DNA of 26,959 bases, taken from contig DATMTS010000007.1 of assembly GCA_035564555.1 (NCBI GenBank), positions 1 to 26,959 on the forward strand, read 5' to 3'. Positions 7,871-15,763 of this stretch are shown here, in pieces (the first letter of the stretch is position 1; each line of letters begins with the position of its first letter). The notes beneath the pieces are model-generated. The model did not search any database and was not told the DNA's origin. It saw only the letters and a program-made list of their open reading frames with translations. A program made the position numbers and the translations under genes. Origin of the DNA: DATMTS01 sp035564555. GTDB lineage: Bacteria > Actinomycetota > Actinomycetes > Actinomycetales > Microbacteriaceae.

Positions 7871-7916
7871 ATTTGTTGTGCAATCAAACATATATCAGGA
7901 TGGCGGCCGGGCGCAA
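7871..7916 (-). promoter_or_regulatory. xylA promoter with imperfect palindromic operator
   Basis: Read toward xylA, TTGCGC (7916-7911) and TATATG (7894-7889), spaced by 16 bases, make a plausible -35/-10 pair in an AT-rich island unlike its surroundings. Just downstream, ATTTGTTGTGCAATCAAA on the plus strand (7871-7888) is an imperfect inverted repeat with TTTG/CAAA ends, resembling operators of ROK-type XylR repressors. The ROK regulator at 20403-21593 could act here; that link is inference. Confidence 0.5.
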
Positions 7917-7988
7917 CGCGCCGCGTACACGGGTGCGGGCGTCCACGGTCGACCGCGCGGGCCCGCCCGCCCGAAGTGGAACCGGGCG

Positions 7989-8048
7989 CGCTCAGCGGCC
8001 CGCCGACCCGGCCCGCTCAGCGGCGCGCAAACGTCGCCCGCTCAGGGC
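7989..8048. repeat. Three direct repeats of CGCTCAGCGGC with 25-base period
   Basis: CGCTCAGCGGC occurs at 7989-7999 and 8014-8024, and a variant CGCTCAGGGC at 8039-8048. The starts are exactly 25 bases apart. The core CGCTCAGCG is itself a short palindrome. The repeats sit between the promoter region of xylA and the end of the permease gene. The rest of the 7845-8064 gap holds no gene that I can support. Confidence 0.6.
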
Positions 8049-8060
8049 TCGACGCCCTGA
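8042..8060 (-). terminator. Stem-loop after ABC permease operon
   Basis: TCAGGGC (8042-8048) pairs perfectly with GCCCTGA (8054-8060) around a 5-base loop. It begins five bases after the stop codon of the second permease gene on the minus strand. There is no T-run, so it may be a weak or Rho-assisted terminator, or a 3'-end stabilising hairpin. Confidence 0.45.
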
Positions 8061-8064
8061 CAGT

Positions 8065-8955
8065 TCAACGTCCGGCGAGCGATCCGCCGATGCCGCCGAC
8101 GCTGAAGTAACGGTTGAGCACGGAGAAGATGATGATCGGCGGCAGCATCATCACGACGGCGACGGCCATGACGAGTCCCCAGTTGGTCTGGTTCTGTTGG
8201 AAGAACGACTGCAGACCGATCGGGAGCGTGTAGTTCTGGTCGGAGCGCAGGAAGACGACGGCGACGAGGTAGTCGTTCCAGGCCAGCAGGAAGGAGAAGA
8301 TCGCCGTGGAGAGGATGCCGGGTAGAGAGTTGCGCAGCACCACACGGGTGAAGCTGCCGAACACCGAGCATCCGTCCATCCAGGCCGCTTCCTCCAGCGT
8401 GATCGGGATGGAGTCGAAGTAGGCGGCCATCATCCAGACCGCGACCGACATGGTCGACCCGACATAGATGATCGTCACGCCGACGAGGTTGTCGACCAGC
8501 CCGAGTTGGGCGAACAGGATGAACAGCGGGATGACGGCGGTCACCACCGGGAGGGACTGCACGATGAACAGGATCAGCGAGTAACCGGAGACCAGCTTGT
8601 TGCGTCCACGGGAGAGGACGTAACCGGCGGGTGCGGCGACGATCACGGCGACGACGACCGTCACCAAGGTGACGGTGAGGCTGTTGGAAAGCCAGGTGCC
8701 CACCGAGGTCTGACTGAAAACGGTGCCGAAGTTCTCCAGCGTCCATCCGGATGCGGTAGAGCCGAGGGATGGCTGCAGCGACAGGATCAACACGGCGATG
8801 ATCGGTACCAGCACCACTGCGGTGATGACCAGGATCGCCAGGAAACGCCACCACTTGCCGCGTTCCTGCGTTTCGGTCAGCGTGCGACGTTTGCCCGAGG
8901 TGATGCCGACCTGAAGTTTGCCGGTGATCGGGACGTCTGAGATTTCGGCGCTCAT
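8065..8955 (-). CDS. Carbohydrate ABC transporter permease (MalG type)
   Basis: This 296-residue integral membrane protein has a cytoplasmic N-terminal tail of about 35 residues followed by hydrophobic segments consistent with six transmembrane helices. The cytoplasmic EAA loop, which docks the ATPase, is seen as EEAAWMDGCSVFGSF and continues to LRNSLPGI. It forms the second half of the membrane channel of a CUT1-family sugar importer. The ATG at 8955 overlaps the TGA of the preceding permease (ATGA), so the two are translationally coupled. It is the last gene of the minus-strand operon, and no ATPase gene follows; actinobacterial CUT1 importers commonly share a distant MsiK-type ATPase. Confidence 0.93.
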   Translation of the reverse strand: MSAEISDVPITGKLQVGITSGKRRTLTETQERGKWWRFLAILVITAVVLVPIIAVLILSLQPSLGSTASGWTLENFGTVFSQTSVGTWLSNSLTVTLVTVVVAVIVAAPAGYVLSRGRNKLVSGYSLILFIVQSLPVVTAVIPLFILFAQLGLVDNLVGVTIIYVGSTMSVAVWMMAAYFDSIPITLEEAAWMDGCSVFGSFTRVVLRNSLPGILSTAIFSFLLAWNDYLVAVVFLRSDQNYTLPIGLQSFFQQNQTNWGLVMAVAVVMMLPPIIIFSVLNRYFSVGGIGGSLAGR

Positions 8956-9914
8956 TCGATGTTCACCTTTCGGATCTGGCGGTACAGCAGCACGGAGATG
9001 ATCACGAGCACGATCGTCATGATGAACGCGATCGCGACACCGGGACCGGTCTGGAAGTTCTGGAACACGGTCGTGTATGCCAGCACGACCAGGGACTGGG
9101 TGGCGTTGACCGGGCCGCCGCCGGTGAGCAGGTAGATGGTCGGGAAGTCGTTGACGCAGAAGATCGTCATCAGAATCCAGCTGATGTAGGTCGACCGGGA
9201 GATCATCGGCAGCGTGATCTGACGGAAGATCTGCCAGCTGCTGGCGCCGTCGACCCTGGATGCCTCGTACACGTTCACATCCACCGACGCCAATGCCGAG
9301 GACATCATCATCATCATGAACGGGAAGCTGATCCAGACCTTGAACACGCACACCACGACCTGCGCCAGCAGCGGGTCGGCCAGGAACAGCACGTTGCCCA
9401 GCCCCAGGGCGTGCGCGAGCATCGGCAGCGGGGACTGCGGGGTGGCCACCAGCCAGTTCCAGCTCGCGGCGGATACCACCACCGGCACCACCCAGGGCAG
9501 CAGCAGCAGCACCTTGAAGAACCCGCCCACCGGGATCCGGGTACGCAGAAGCATGGACAGTGCCAAGCCGACGGCCCAACTGCCGAACACGCCGACCACG
9601 GTGAAGATCACCGTGAACAGCGCCGCGTGCCAGAACGCGGGGGACTGCAGCACCGAGAAGTAGTTCACCAGCCCGACGAACTCGCCCGCGCTGAGCAGGT
9701 CGCCGTTGCGCAACGACTGATACCCGGCGTAGAGCACGGGATACAGGTTCAACAGCACCAACAGGATCAGCGACGGCAACGCGAACAACACGAACGTCCA
9801 CACATGCGAGTTGGCGCGCTTGCGCTGACCCGCACTGGGTGAACGGCCGGATCCGGCCACCCCGACCCCTCTCCGCGCCTTCTTCAGCGCTCCGGTCACG
9901 GAATCGGTCGACAT
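8952..9914 (-). CDS. Carbohydrate ABC transporter permease (MalF type)
   Basis: This 320-residue membrane permease has a basic N-terminal tail (GALKKARRGVGVAGSGR), then a first helix in FVLFALPSLILLVLLNLYPV, and further helices to the C-terminus. The EAA-like loop reads YEASRVDGASSWQIFRQITLPMI, which is diagnostic of binding-protein-dependent sugar permeases. The ATG at 9914 has a strong ribosome site, GGGAGAAG. It pairs with the downstream MalG-type permease and the upstream binding protein in one operon. The 85-base gap to the binding-protein gene holds a strong hairpin that probably lowers expression of both permeases relative to the binding protein. The substrate is unknown; a glycoside or oligosaccharide fits the neighbours. 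Confidence 0.93.
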   Translation of the reverse strand: MSTDSVTGALKKARRGVGVAGSGRSPSAGQRKRANSHVWTFVLFALPSLILLVLLNLYPVLYAGYQSLRNGDLLSAGEFVGLVNYFSVLQSPAFWHAALFTVIFTVVGVFGSWAVGLALSMLLRTRIPVGGFFKVLLLLPWVVPVVVSAASWNWLVATPQSPLPMLAHALGLGNVLFLADPLLAQVVVCVFKVWISFPFMMMMMSSALASVDVNVYEASRVDGASSWQIFRQITLPMISRSTYISWILMTIFCVNDFPTIYLLTGGGPVNATQSLVVLAYTTVFQNFQTGPGVAIAFIMTIVLVIISVLLYRQIRKVNIE

Positions 9915-9959
9915 GTGCTTCTCCCTTAAGTCTTCTGCGGTTGTGGAGCGAGGGGAAAA

Positions 9960-9987
9960 GGTGGTCCCAGCGAGCGCCGGGACCACC
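9960..9987 (-). terminator. Intercistronic hairpin between binding protein and permease genes
   Basis: GGTGGTCCC (9960-9968) and GGGACCACC (9979-9987) form a perfect 9-bp stem with a 10-base loop. Reading on the minus strand, the stem is followed by CCTTTTCCCC, a short T-run. It lies 12 bases after the binding-protein stop codon. Hairpins at this position in sugar ABC operons typically attenuate transcription or protect the binding-protein mRNA, so that more binding protein than permease is made. Confidence 0.65.
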
Positions 9988-9999
9988 CGATTCCACTCG

Positions 10000-11328
10000 T
10001 TACTTCATGAGGCCTTCGATCTGGCTCTGCAGGGTCGTCAGAGCCGTCTTGGCATCCGTCTTACCACCGAGGATCGCCTGGGAGAAGGTGATCATCGGCG
10101 CGGTGGCGTCGACCGTGTTGGCGATGTTGTAGAACAGCCCGGTTCCGCCCGGCGCAGCCCAGGTCTTGAAGACCGGCTGCCACTCATTGACGATCTTCAC
10201 GTTGTTCGCGTCCGACTTGAACTCGGGCGTGTCGGCGATCGACTTGAGCGGCGGCAGACCGATGCCGGTGTTCTTCGTCCAGAGCGGCTTCATGTTCTGG
10301 TAGTAGTACGTGAGGAACGCCTCCGAACCCTTCTGGCTCGGCGTGTTCTTGTACATCATGATGTTGTTCGGGAAGTACAGACCACCCTTCTTGCCGCTCG
10401 GGCTGGTCAGCGGGCTGCCCACCACCAGATCCTTCGCGACGTCGCCGACTGCACCGGCCGGAAGGCCTGCGCCGTCCCAGCCGAAGCCGAACTTCTTCGC
10501 CTTCCACTGCGCCTGAACGTTGGCACTGGTGTAGCTGGCGCCGGCCGGGTCGGAGTATCCGCTCTTCACGAGATCGAGAACGAACTGCATGGCCTCGATG
10601 TTCTCCGGGGTCACGCAGTCCGGCTTTTTGTCTGCGTTGAACAGGCCGCCGCCGTTGTTGATCATGAACGCGGTGAGGATGTGGCTGCCGGTGAAGTTAC
10701 CGGCGCCGGCTCCGAGACCGAAGCCGTAGACACCGTTCTTCTTCAGCGCGGCGCAGACGTTGCGGTACTCATCCCAGGTGGTGGGCGGCTGGACGCCGGC
10801 CTGCTCGAGCAGGGTCTTGTTGTACCAGGAGATGCGCACGTCCAGGTTGTACGGCACTGCCGCGTAGCCCTGATCGGTCTTCATGGTGTCGACCAGGCCG
10901 TCGAAGAAGTCGTCGTAGATGCCGTTCTTCTTCCAGCTCTCCAGCAGATTGTCGGCGTAGGCGATCTTGTCCTGGTGGGCGAACTGGAACGCCTGCGTTC
11001 CGCCGCCGGAACTGACGGCAGGCCCGGTGTTCGACGCAACAGCCGAGGAGAACGTCTGGGTGAAGTTCGCCCACTGGATCTCCTGATAGGTCGCCGGCGG
11101 CAGACCGCTCTTCGGCTTGTATGCCAGAGTGATCTGCTTGTCGAGCGGGTTGAACTGCGTTCCGCCCCACGGCATGTTCCAGAACTTGATCGGCTTGCTG
11201 CTGCCGCCGCCACCGCCTGATCCGCCGCCGCTGGTGCACGCGGCCAAGAGTGTCGTCGCCGCTGCACCTCCGGCGAGGCCGATGAAGCCGCGTCGTGTGA
11301 AGGAAGCGCCTCTGGATTCCGATCCCAT
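10000..11328 (-). CDS. Extracellular sugar-binding lipoprotein of ABC importer
   Basis: This 442-residue substrate-binding protein captures the sugar outside the membrane and delivers it to the two permeases. The N-terminus has a twin-arginine signal (R12-R13 in RRGFIGLAG) followed by a lipobox LAAC with lipidated C31, then a Gly/Ser linker, so it should be a Tat-exported lipoprotein. The mature part (KPIKFWNMPWGG onward) resembles family 1 (CUT1) binding proteins. The ATG at 11328 is chosen because GGAGGAAAGGA lies just upstream; a longer in-frame start 51 bases earlier would break the signal peptide. It is the first gene of the operon, with a promoter and palindromes upstream at 11439-11522. 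The ligand is unknown. Confidence 0.93.
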   Translation of the reverse strand: MGSESRGASFTRRGFIGLAGGAAATTLLAACTSGGGSGGGGGSSKPIKFWNMPWGGTQFNPLDKQITLAYKPKSGLPPATYQEIQWANFTQTFSSAVASNTGPAVSSGGGTQAFQFAHQDKIAYADNLLESWKKNGIYDDFFDGLVDTMKTDQGYAAVPYNLDVRISWYNKTLLEQAGVQPPTTWDEYRNVCAALKKNGVYGFGLGAGAGNFTGSHILTAFMINNGGGLFNADKKPDCVTPENIEAMQFVLDLVKSGYSDPAGASYTSANVQAQWKAKKFGFGWDGAGLPAGAVGDVAKDLVVGSPLTSPSGKKGGLYFPNNIMMYKNTPSQKGSEAFLTYYYQNMKPLWTKNTGIGLPPLKSIADTPEFKSDANNVKIVNEWQPVFKTWAAPGGTGLFYNIANTVDATAPMITFSQAILGGKTDAKTALTTLQSQIEGLMK

Positions 11329-11438
11329 AATCAGATCCTTTCCTCCGGCCGTCGGGTCATCGATCGGCCGTTTCGTCATTGAATGGAAATTGGTGATGCT
11401 GGGCCCCGTACCGCTCTTGCGGAGGCGGGATAACGCCC

Positions 11439-11467
11439 AGTTTTCATTACTTTGTTGTCCTTGTCAA
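11439..11467 (-). promoter_or_regulatory. Promoter of the sugar ABC operon
   Basis: Read toward the binding-protein gene, a perfect TTGACA (11467-11462) is followed after 17 bases by AAAACT (11444-11439), a weak -10. The -35 lies within a 15-base imperfect palindrome, GTTGTCCTTGTCAAC (11454-11468 on the plus strand), which could be a regulator site. The leader to the start codon is about 100 bases. Confidence 0.5.
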
Positions 11468-11510
11468 CATTTGCGGGAGCCGGTGGATCCCGTCTGGAAT
11501 CACATGCTAC

Positions 11511-11522
11511 TTAACCGGTAAA
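11511..11522. promoter_or_regulatory. Candidate LacI-type operator upstream of ABC operon
   Basis: TTAACCGGTAAA is palindromic except for one pair and shares the AACCGGT core with the perfect palindrome before the GH1 gene at 18877-18890. It lies between the lacI stop codon and the ABC promoter, roughly 45 bases upstream of the -35. This is the type of site expected for the LacI regulator encoded next to it. Confidence 0.5.
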
Positions 11523-11560
11523 GGAAGTGTCGCATCCGGAACCGAAATGTGACAATCCGA

Positions 11561-12604
11561 TCACTCACCACCCCTCCGTCCAGGCCTGGCCGGCGCAGTC
11601 GATTCGCGCACGATGAGGCTCGTCGCCAACTCCTCGCGATTGCTTCCCGGCGCGTCGCCCGACCGCAGACGCAGCAGCATCCGCAATGCCGACGCCGCCA
11701 TCTCGAACACCGGCTGACGCACTGTGGTGAGTGCGGGCACCGCCCAGCGAGCCTCGGGCAGATCGTCGAATCCCACCACGCTCAAGTCGTCGGGAATGCG
11801 GATGCCGGCAGCCGCGGCCGCCTCGTAGACACCCAGGGCCATCGCATCCGAACAGGCGAAGACGGCAGTCGGCGCGTCGGGACCCGCCAACAGCGGCATC
11901 ACCGCGTCGAAAGCGCCGCGCCGCCGCCACTGGCCGAACACGATTCGATCGGCGCCCAGCGGAACCTGCGCCCGGCGCAACGCGGAGCGCAACCCGTCGA
12001 TGCGCGCCTGGCTGTACAGATGGCCGGGGTGTCCGCCCACGATCACGAACCGGGTGTGGCCGAGCGAGAGCAGGTGCTCGCCCACCGCGTGCCCGCCTGC
12101 CCAGTTCGCGGCGCCGACGCTCGGGATGCCCCCGGACGGCTCGGCCGTCGGGTCGAGCAGGACCACGGGGATGTGCCCGGCGCGCAGAGTGGCGAGCTGG
12201 GCGTTCGTCGGCTCCACGAGAGCGACGACGGCGCCGCGCGAACGCCGTGCCAGCAGGCGCGCGACCCAGTCGTTCGTGCTCCGGGCGACCGTAACGACCA
12301 CGTCCAATCCCGCCGAAGAGGCCGCGTGCTCCACACCGCTCAACGCGTGGTTGGCCCATGACCCTTCGACGCCGCTGATCACGAGGTCGATCAGACCGTC
12401 ACCGATCGCCGTGCCCGCCGCGCCCCGCGATGGGCCGGTGCGGCGGCGATAGCCGGTCTCGTCGACCAGGCGCATCACGCGCTCTCTGGTCGCCGCCGAA
12501 ACGTCGGAACGTCCGTTCAGCACCTTGGACACGGTCGGCACCGTCGTGCCGGCGCGCCGTGCTATCTCGGCCAACGTCGGCGCCGTCCCACCAGGCGCAT
12601 CCAT
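11561..12604 (-). CDS. LacI-family transcriptional regulator
   Basis: This 347-residue protein has an N-terminal LacI helix-turn-helix (TLAEIARRAGTTVPTVSKVLNGRSDVS, residues about 9-36) and hinge, then a periplasmic-binding-like effector domain ending in SVVGFDDLPEARWAVPALTTVRQP, typical of LacI/GalR regulators. It probably represses the adjacent sugar ABC operon and the divergent catabolic operon until an inducer sugar binds. The ATG at 12604 is preferred because CATACT lies six bases upstream, as in leaderless actinobacterial genes, and no ribosome site is seen; in-frame starts up to 93 bases further upstream are possible. Palindromes at 12624-12646 sit over its expected -35 region, which suggests autoregulation. 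Confidence 0.93.
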   Translation of the reverse strand: MDAPGGTAPTLAEIARRAGTTVPTVSKVLNGRSDVSAATRERVMRLVDETGYRRRTGPSRGAAGTAIGDGLIDLVISGVEGSWANHALSGVEHAASSAGLDVVVTVARSTNDWVARLLARRSRGAVVALVEPTNAQLATLRAGHIPVVLLDPTAEPSGGIPSVGAANWAGGHAVGEHLLSLGHTRFVIVGGHPGHLYSQARIDGLRSALRRAQVPLGADRIVFGQWRRRGAFDAVMPLLAGPDAPTAVFACSDAMALGVYEAAAAAGIRIPDDLSVVGFDDLPEARWAVPALTTVRQPVFEMAASALRMLLRLRSGDAPGSNREELATSLIVRESTAPARPGRRGGE

Positions 12605-12610
12605 GGGCCT

Positions 12611-12672
12611 AGTATGCAGCAACTTGCGCAACACGTCGAGTGTTGCTGCCCACGAATCCGCCATGCCAGAAT
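12611..12672. promoter_or_regulatory. Divergent lacI / catabolic operon promoter region with palindromes
   Basis: Toward lacI, CATACT (12616-12611) forms a -10 six bases before ATG. Toward the oxidoreductase gene, TTGCTG (12643-12648) and CAGAAT (12667-12672), spaced by 18 bases, are a possible promoter. Between them are the palindrome TTGCGCAA (12624-12631) and the inverted repeat GCAACAC (12628-12634) / GTGTTGC (12640-12646) with a 5-base spacer, which overlaps the -35 region of both promoters. A second TTGCGCAA lies at 12701-12708. The arrangement suits one regulator controlling both directions. Confidence 0.5.
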
Positions 12673-12749
12673 GACCAGGGGTCGCGCGCGGCATCATGAG
12701 TTGCGCAAGGTCACGCAGACGGGATCAGTGAGGATTGGGGCACGCGAAG

Positions 12750-13955
12750 GTGACAACTACGAAAGCACGCCTGGGCGTCGGAATGGTCGGCTACGCGTTC
12801 ATGGGGGCAGCGCATTCGCATGCGTGGCGCACCGCGCACCGATTCTTCGACCTGCCCATGACGCCGGAACTGACCGCAGTGGCGGGCCGGAACGCGACGG
12901 CTGTGCAGGAGGCAGCGGACCGCATGGGGTGGCTTTCGGTCGAGACCGACTGGCGCCGGCTGATCGAACGCGACGACATCGACCTGATCGACATCTGCAC
13001 TCCCGGCGACACCCATCGCGAGATCGCGATCGCCGCTCTGCAGGCAGGCAAACACGTGCTCTGCGAGAAGCCGCTGGCCAACAGCGTGGCCGATGCGGCC
13101 CAGATGACCGCAGCCGCGGCCTCCGCCGCCGGCAACGGAGTTTTCGCCATGTGCGGATTCACCTACCGTCGCACCCCCGCACTCGCGCTCGCCCGCCGGT
13201 TCGTGGAAGAGGGCCGCCTGGGCGGCATCCGGCAGATCCGGGCACAGTACCTGCAGGACTGGCTCAGCGACGAGAACGCTCCCCTCACCTGGCGTCTGGA
13301 TCGGGAGAAGGCCGGCAGCGGGGCGCTCGGCGACATCGGCGCGCACGTGATCGATCTCGCGCAGTGGATCAGCGGCCAGTTGTTGACCGGTGTCTCGGCG
13401 CTGACACACACCTTCGTGACCGAGCGACCCGTCGGCGGAGAGTTCGTGGGACTCGGCGGCCACGGGGCCACCGGCGAAGACGTGCAACTCGGCCCGGTGA
13501 CGGTGGATGACATGGCGGCGTTCACAGCGCGATTCGACGGCGGCGCCGTCGGGGTGTTCGAGGCCACCCGATTCGCACTCGGGCGCAAAAACGCCGTGCG
13601 GCTCGAGATCAACGGCACCCTCGGATCGATCGCGTTCGACTTCGAGGAGTCCAACGTGCTGCAGTACTTCGACGGCACCGATCCGGCCGACGCGCAGGGC
13701 TTCCGGCGCATCATCGTGACCGAGCCGACGCATCCGTACGTCGGCAACTGGTGGCCGGCCGGCCATGGGCTCGGATACGAGCACGGCTTCATCCACCAGG
13801 TCGTCGATCTGGTCACCGCGATCGCCGCCGGCGAACAGCCCAGGCCGTCGTTCGCCGACGCGCTGCAGGTGCAGCGAGTGCTGGCGACCGTGGAGGAATC
13901 CGCGGCCGACGACTCGACCTGGCATGAGATCACCAAGGAAGGAACGGAACGATGA
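12750..13955 (+). CDS. Gfo/Idh/MocA family oxidoreductase
   Basis: This 401-residue NAD(P)-dependent sugar dehydrogenase starts with a Rossmann fold (LGVGMVGYAFMGAAHSHAW), carries the EKP motif at E106-K107-P108 in CEKPLANS, and has GDIGAHVIDLAQW where family members place active-site residues. It probably oxidises a hydroxyl of an imported glycoside or reduces a keto sugar. The GTG at 12750 gives the usual short N-terminus; TTG at 12735 is an in-frame alternative, and neither ribosome site is strong. It heads the plus-strand operon and overlaps the next gene by four bases. It is not closely similar to the other two Gfo proteins in the window, so each may act on a different intermediate. Confidence 0.9.
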   Translation: MTTTKARLGVGMVGYAFMGAAHSHAWRTAHRFFDLPMTPELTAVAGRNATAVQEAADRMGWLSVETDWRRLIERDDIDLIDICTPGDTHREIAIAALQAGKHVLCEKPLANSVADAAQMTAAAASAAGNGVFAMCGFTYRRTPALALARRFVEEGRLGGIRQIRAQYLQDWLSDENAPLTWRLDREKAGSGALGDIGAHVIDLAQWISGQLLTGVSALTHTFVTERPVGGEFVGLGGHGATGEDVQLGPVTVDDMAAFTARFDGGAVGVFEATRFALGRKNAVRLEINGTLGSIAFDFEESNVLQYFDGTDPADAQGFRRIIVTEPTHPYVGNWWPAGHGLGYEHGFIHQVVDLVTAIAAGEQPRPSFADALQVQRVLATVEESAADDSTWHEITKEGTER

Positions 13956-14959
13956 CGCGTCCGATCACGCTTTTCACAGGCCAGTGGGCCGACCTGCCGT
14001 TCGAGGAGGTCGCCCGGCTCGCCGGCGAATGGGGTTATGACGGCCTGGAGATCGCCGGCTGGGGCGATCACCTCGACGTGCAGCGGGCGGCCTCCGACCC
14101 GGCATACGTGCAGAATCGGCTCGACATTCTGGAACGCAACGGTCTGAAGGTCTTCACGATCTCGAATCATCTGGTGGGCCAGGCGGTGTGCGACGACCCG
14201 ATCGATCAGCGGCACCGCGACATCGTGCCCGACCGGGTCTGGGGCGACGGAGAGCCGGAAGGGGTTCGCCGGCGTGCCGCCGACGAGCTGAAGGCGACGG
14301 CGCGCGCCGCTGCCGCTCTCGGGGTCAAGACCGTCACCGGTTTCACCGGATCCGCGATCTGGAAGACCATAGCGGGCTTCCCCCCGGTGCCAGCGGAGAT
14401 GATCGAGGCCGGCTACCAGGACTTCGCCGACCGCTGGAACCCCATCCTCGACGTCTTCGACGAGGTCGGCGTGCGCTTCGCGCTCGAGGTGCACCCCAGC
14501 GAGATCGCGTTCGACTACTGGACGGCCAAGCGAACGCTCGAGGCCATCGGCGGTCGGGATGCCTTCGGCTTCAACTTCGACCCGTCGCACTTCGTCTGGC
14601 AGCAGCTCGACCCCGTGACGTTCCTGCAGGACTTCGCGGACAAGATCTACCACGTGCACTGCAAGGAGTCGGTGACGCAACTGAACGGTCGCAACGGCCG
14701 GATGGCGTCCCTGTTGCCGTGGGGCGACCCGCGACGCGGCTGGGACTTCGTCTCCGCCGGCCACGGCGAGGTGCCGTGGGAGCCGATCTTCCGCATGCTC
14801 AACGCGATCGGGTACGACGGACCGACCAGCGTGGAGTGGGAGGACGCCGGCATGGACCGCCTGGTGGGCGGGCCCGAGGCCCTCGCATTCGTGCGCAAGC
14901 TCGCGACGATCACGCCGCCGGCCGCGGCATTCGACGCGGCGTTCTCGCAGAGTCGCTGA
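13952..14959 (+). CDS. Sugar phosphate isomerase/epimerase (TIM barrel)
   Basis: This 335-residue protein has the xylose-isomerase-like TIM-barrel fold with a full set of probable metal ligands: E179 (LEVHPSE), D210 and H213 (NFDPSHF), H234/H236 (YHVHCKE) and E295 (SVEWED). Members with this pattern act on sugars or keto sugars; some are lyases or hydratases in pathways through 3-keto-glycosides. The ATG at 13952 overlaps the stop of the oxidoreductase and has a purine-rich site (AAGGAAGGAACGG). Close coupling to the Gfo gene suggests that it acts on that enzyme's product. It is longer than the SPI/E at 2822-3685 and belongs to a different subgroup. Confidence 0.9.
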   Translation: MTRPITLFTGQWADLPFEEVARLAGEWGYDGLEIAGWGDHLDVQRAASDPAYVQNRLDILERNGLKVFTISNHLVGQAVCDDPIDQRHRDIVPDRVWGDGEPEGVRRRAADELKATARAAAALGVKTVTGFTGSAIWKTIAGFPPVPAEMIEAGYQDFADRWNPILDVFDEVGVRFALEVHPSEIAFDYWTAKRTLEAIGGRDAFGFNFDPSHFVWQQLDPVTFLQDFADKIYHVHCKESVTQLNGRNGRMASLLPWGDPRRGWDFVSAGHGEVPWEPIFRMLNAIGYDGPTSVEWEDAGMDRLVGGPEALAFVRKLATITPPAAAFDAAFSQSR

Positions 14960-15007
14960 CGGCGGCGACGTCGGGCGCATCCGTACCATCATCATCGAAG
15001 GCAGGAC

Positions 15008-15763
15008 ATGACAGAGACAACCAGGAACGCGCTCATCGTGCGCGGCGGCTGGGACGGGCATCAGCCGGTCGAGACGACCGACTCCTTCATCCCGTTCCTC
15101 GAAGACAACGGCTTCGCGGTGCGTATCGAAGAAGGTCCGGCGGTGTACGCCGACGAGGCCTACATGGACGGGGTCGACCTGATCGTGCAGGTCAACACGA
15201 TGAACACGATCGAGCAGTCCGAGCTCGACGGTCTCATCCGCGCGGTGCGCAACGGCACCGGAATGGCCGGATGGCACGGCGGGATCGCCGACTCGTATCG
15301 CAATTCGGCCGACTATCTGCACCTGATCGGCGGCCAGTTCGCCCATCACGCGTCGCGCGCCCCGAAGGGCGAGCTGGCGGGGGAGCAGGCGGACAACTAC
15401 ATCCCGTACACCGTGCACATCACGGAGCTCGGCCGCCGGCATCCGATCACCCAAGGGACCGACGACTTCGACCTGGTCACCGAGCAGTATTGGGTGCTCA
15501 GCGACGAATACAACGACGTGCTGGCCACGACGACACAGTCGGTGCGGCCGTGGGATGCCTGGAACCGCCCGGTCACGGCGCCCGCCATCTGGACCAGGCA
15601 ATGGGGCGCCGGCCGGATCTTCGTCTCCGCTCCCGGTCACCGGCTCGAGGTCGTTCAGGACCCGAACGTGCGCACCATCATCGAGCGCGGCCTGCTGTGG
15701 GCGGCCCGCGGGTCGGATCAGCCGGCGCCGAGGGCGGACAGGCAGCAGGAGGACGCGAAGTGA
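15008..15763 (+). CDS. ThuA-like (trehalose utilisation) domain protein
   Basis: This 251-residue protein has the class I glutamine-amidotransferase-like fold of the ThuA family: an N-terminal ALIVRGGWDGHQP strand-loop, GTGMAGWHGGIADSYR in the middle, the family-typical GGQFAHH with adjacent residues, and PAIWTRQWGAGRIFVSAPGH near the end. ThuA works with the dehydrogenase ThuB in rhizobial trehalose catabolism through 3-keto-trehalose. The ATG at 15008 follows a GAAGG site and lies 48 bases after the SPI/E gene. Its stop overlaps the start of the next, ThuB-like oxidoreductase gene (GTGA), matching the thuA-thuB pairing. The exact reaction is not established from sequence. Confidence 0.87.
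   Translation: MTETTRNALIVRGGWDGHQPVETTDSFIPFLEDNGFAVRIEEGPAVYADEAYMDGVDLIVQVNTMNTIEQSELDGLIRAVRNGTGMAGWHGGIADSYRNSADYLHLIGGQFAHHASRAPKGELAGEQADNYIPYTVHITELGRRHPITQGTDDFDLVTEQYWVLSDEYNDVLATTTQSVRPWDAWNRPVTAPAIWTRQWGAGRIFVSAPGHRLEVVQDPNVRTIIERGLLWAARGSDQPAPRADRQQEDAK

Noticed and set aside
13952..14959. C-glycoside deglycosidase catalytic subunit
   Set aside because: The fold matches, but the small partner subunit required by known C-deglycosidases is not encoded nearby, so the general SPI/E label is kept.
13163..15640. Very long open frame of over 800 codons on the minus strand, antisense to the oxidoreductase, SPI/E and ThuA genes
   Set aside because: It is a shadow of high-GC coding DNA: the plus-strand frames carry clear family motifs, while the antisense protein is Arg/Val/Asp-rich with no recognisable domain.
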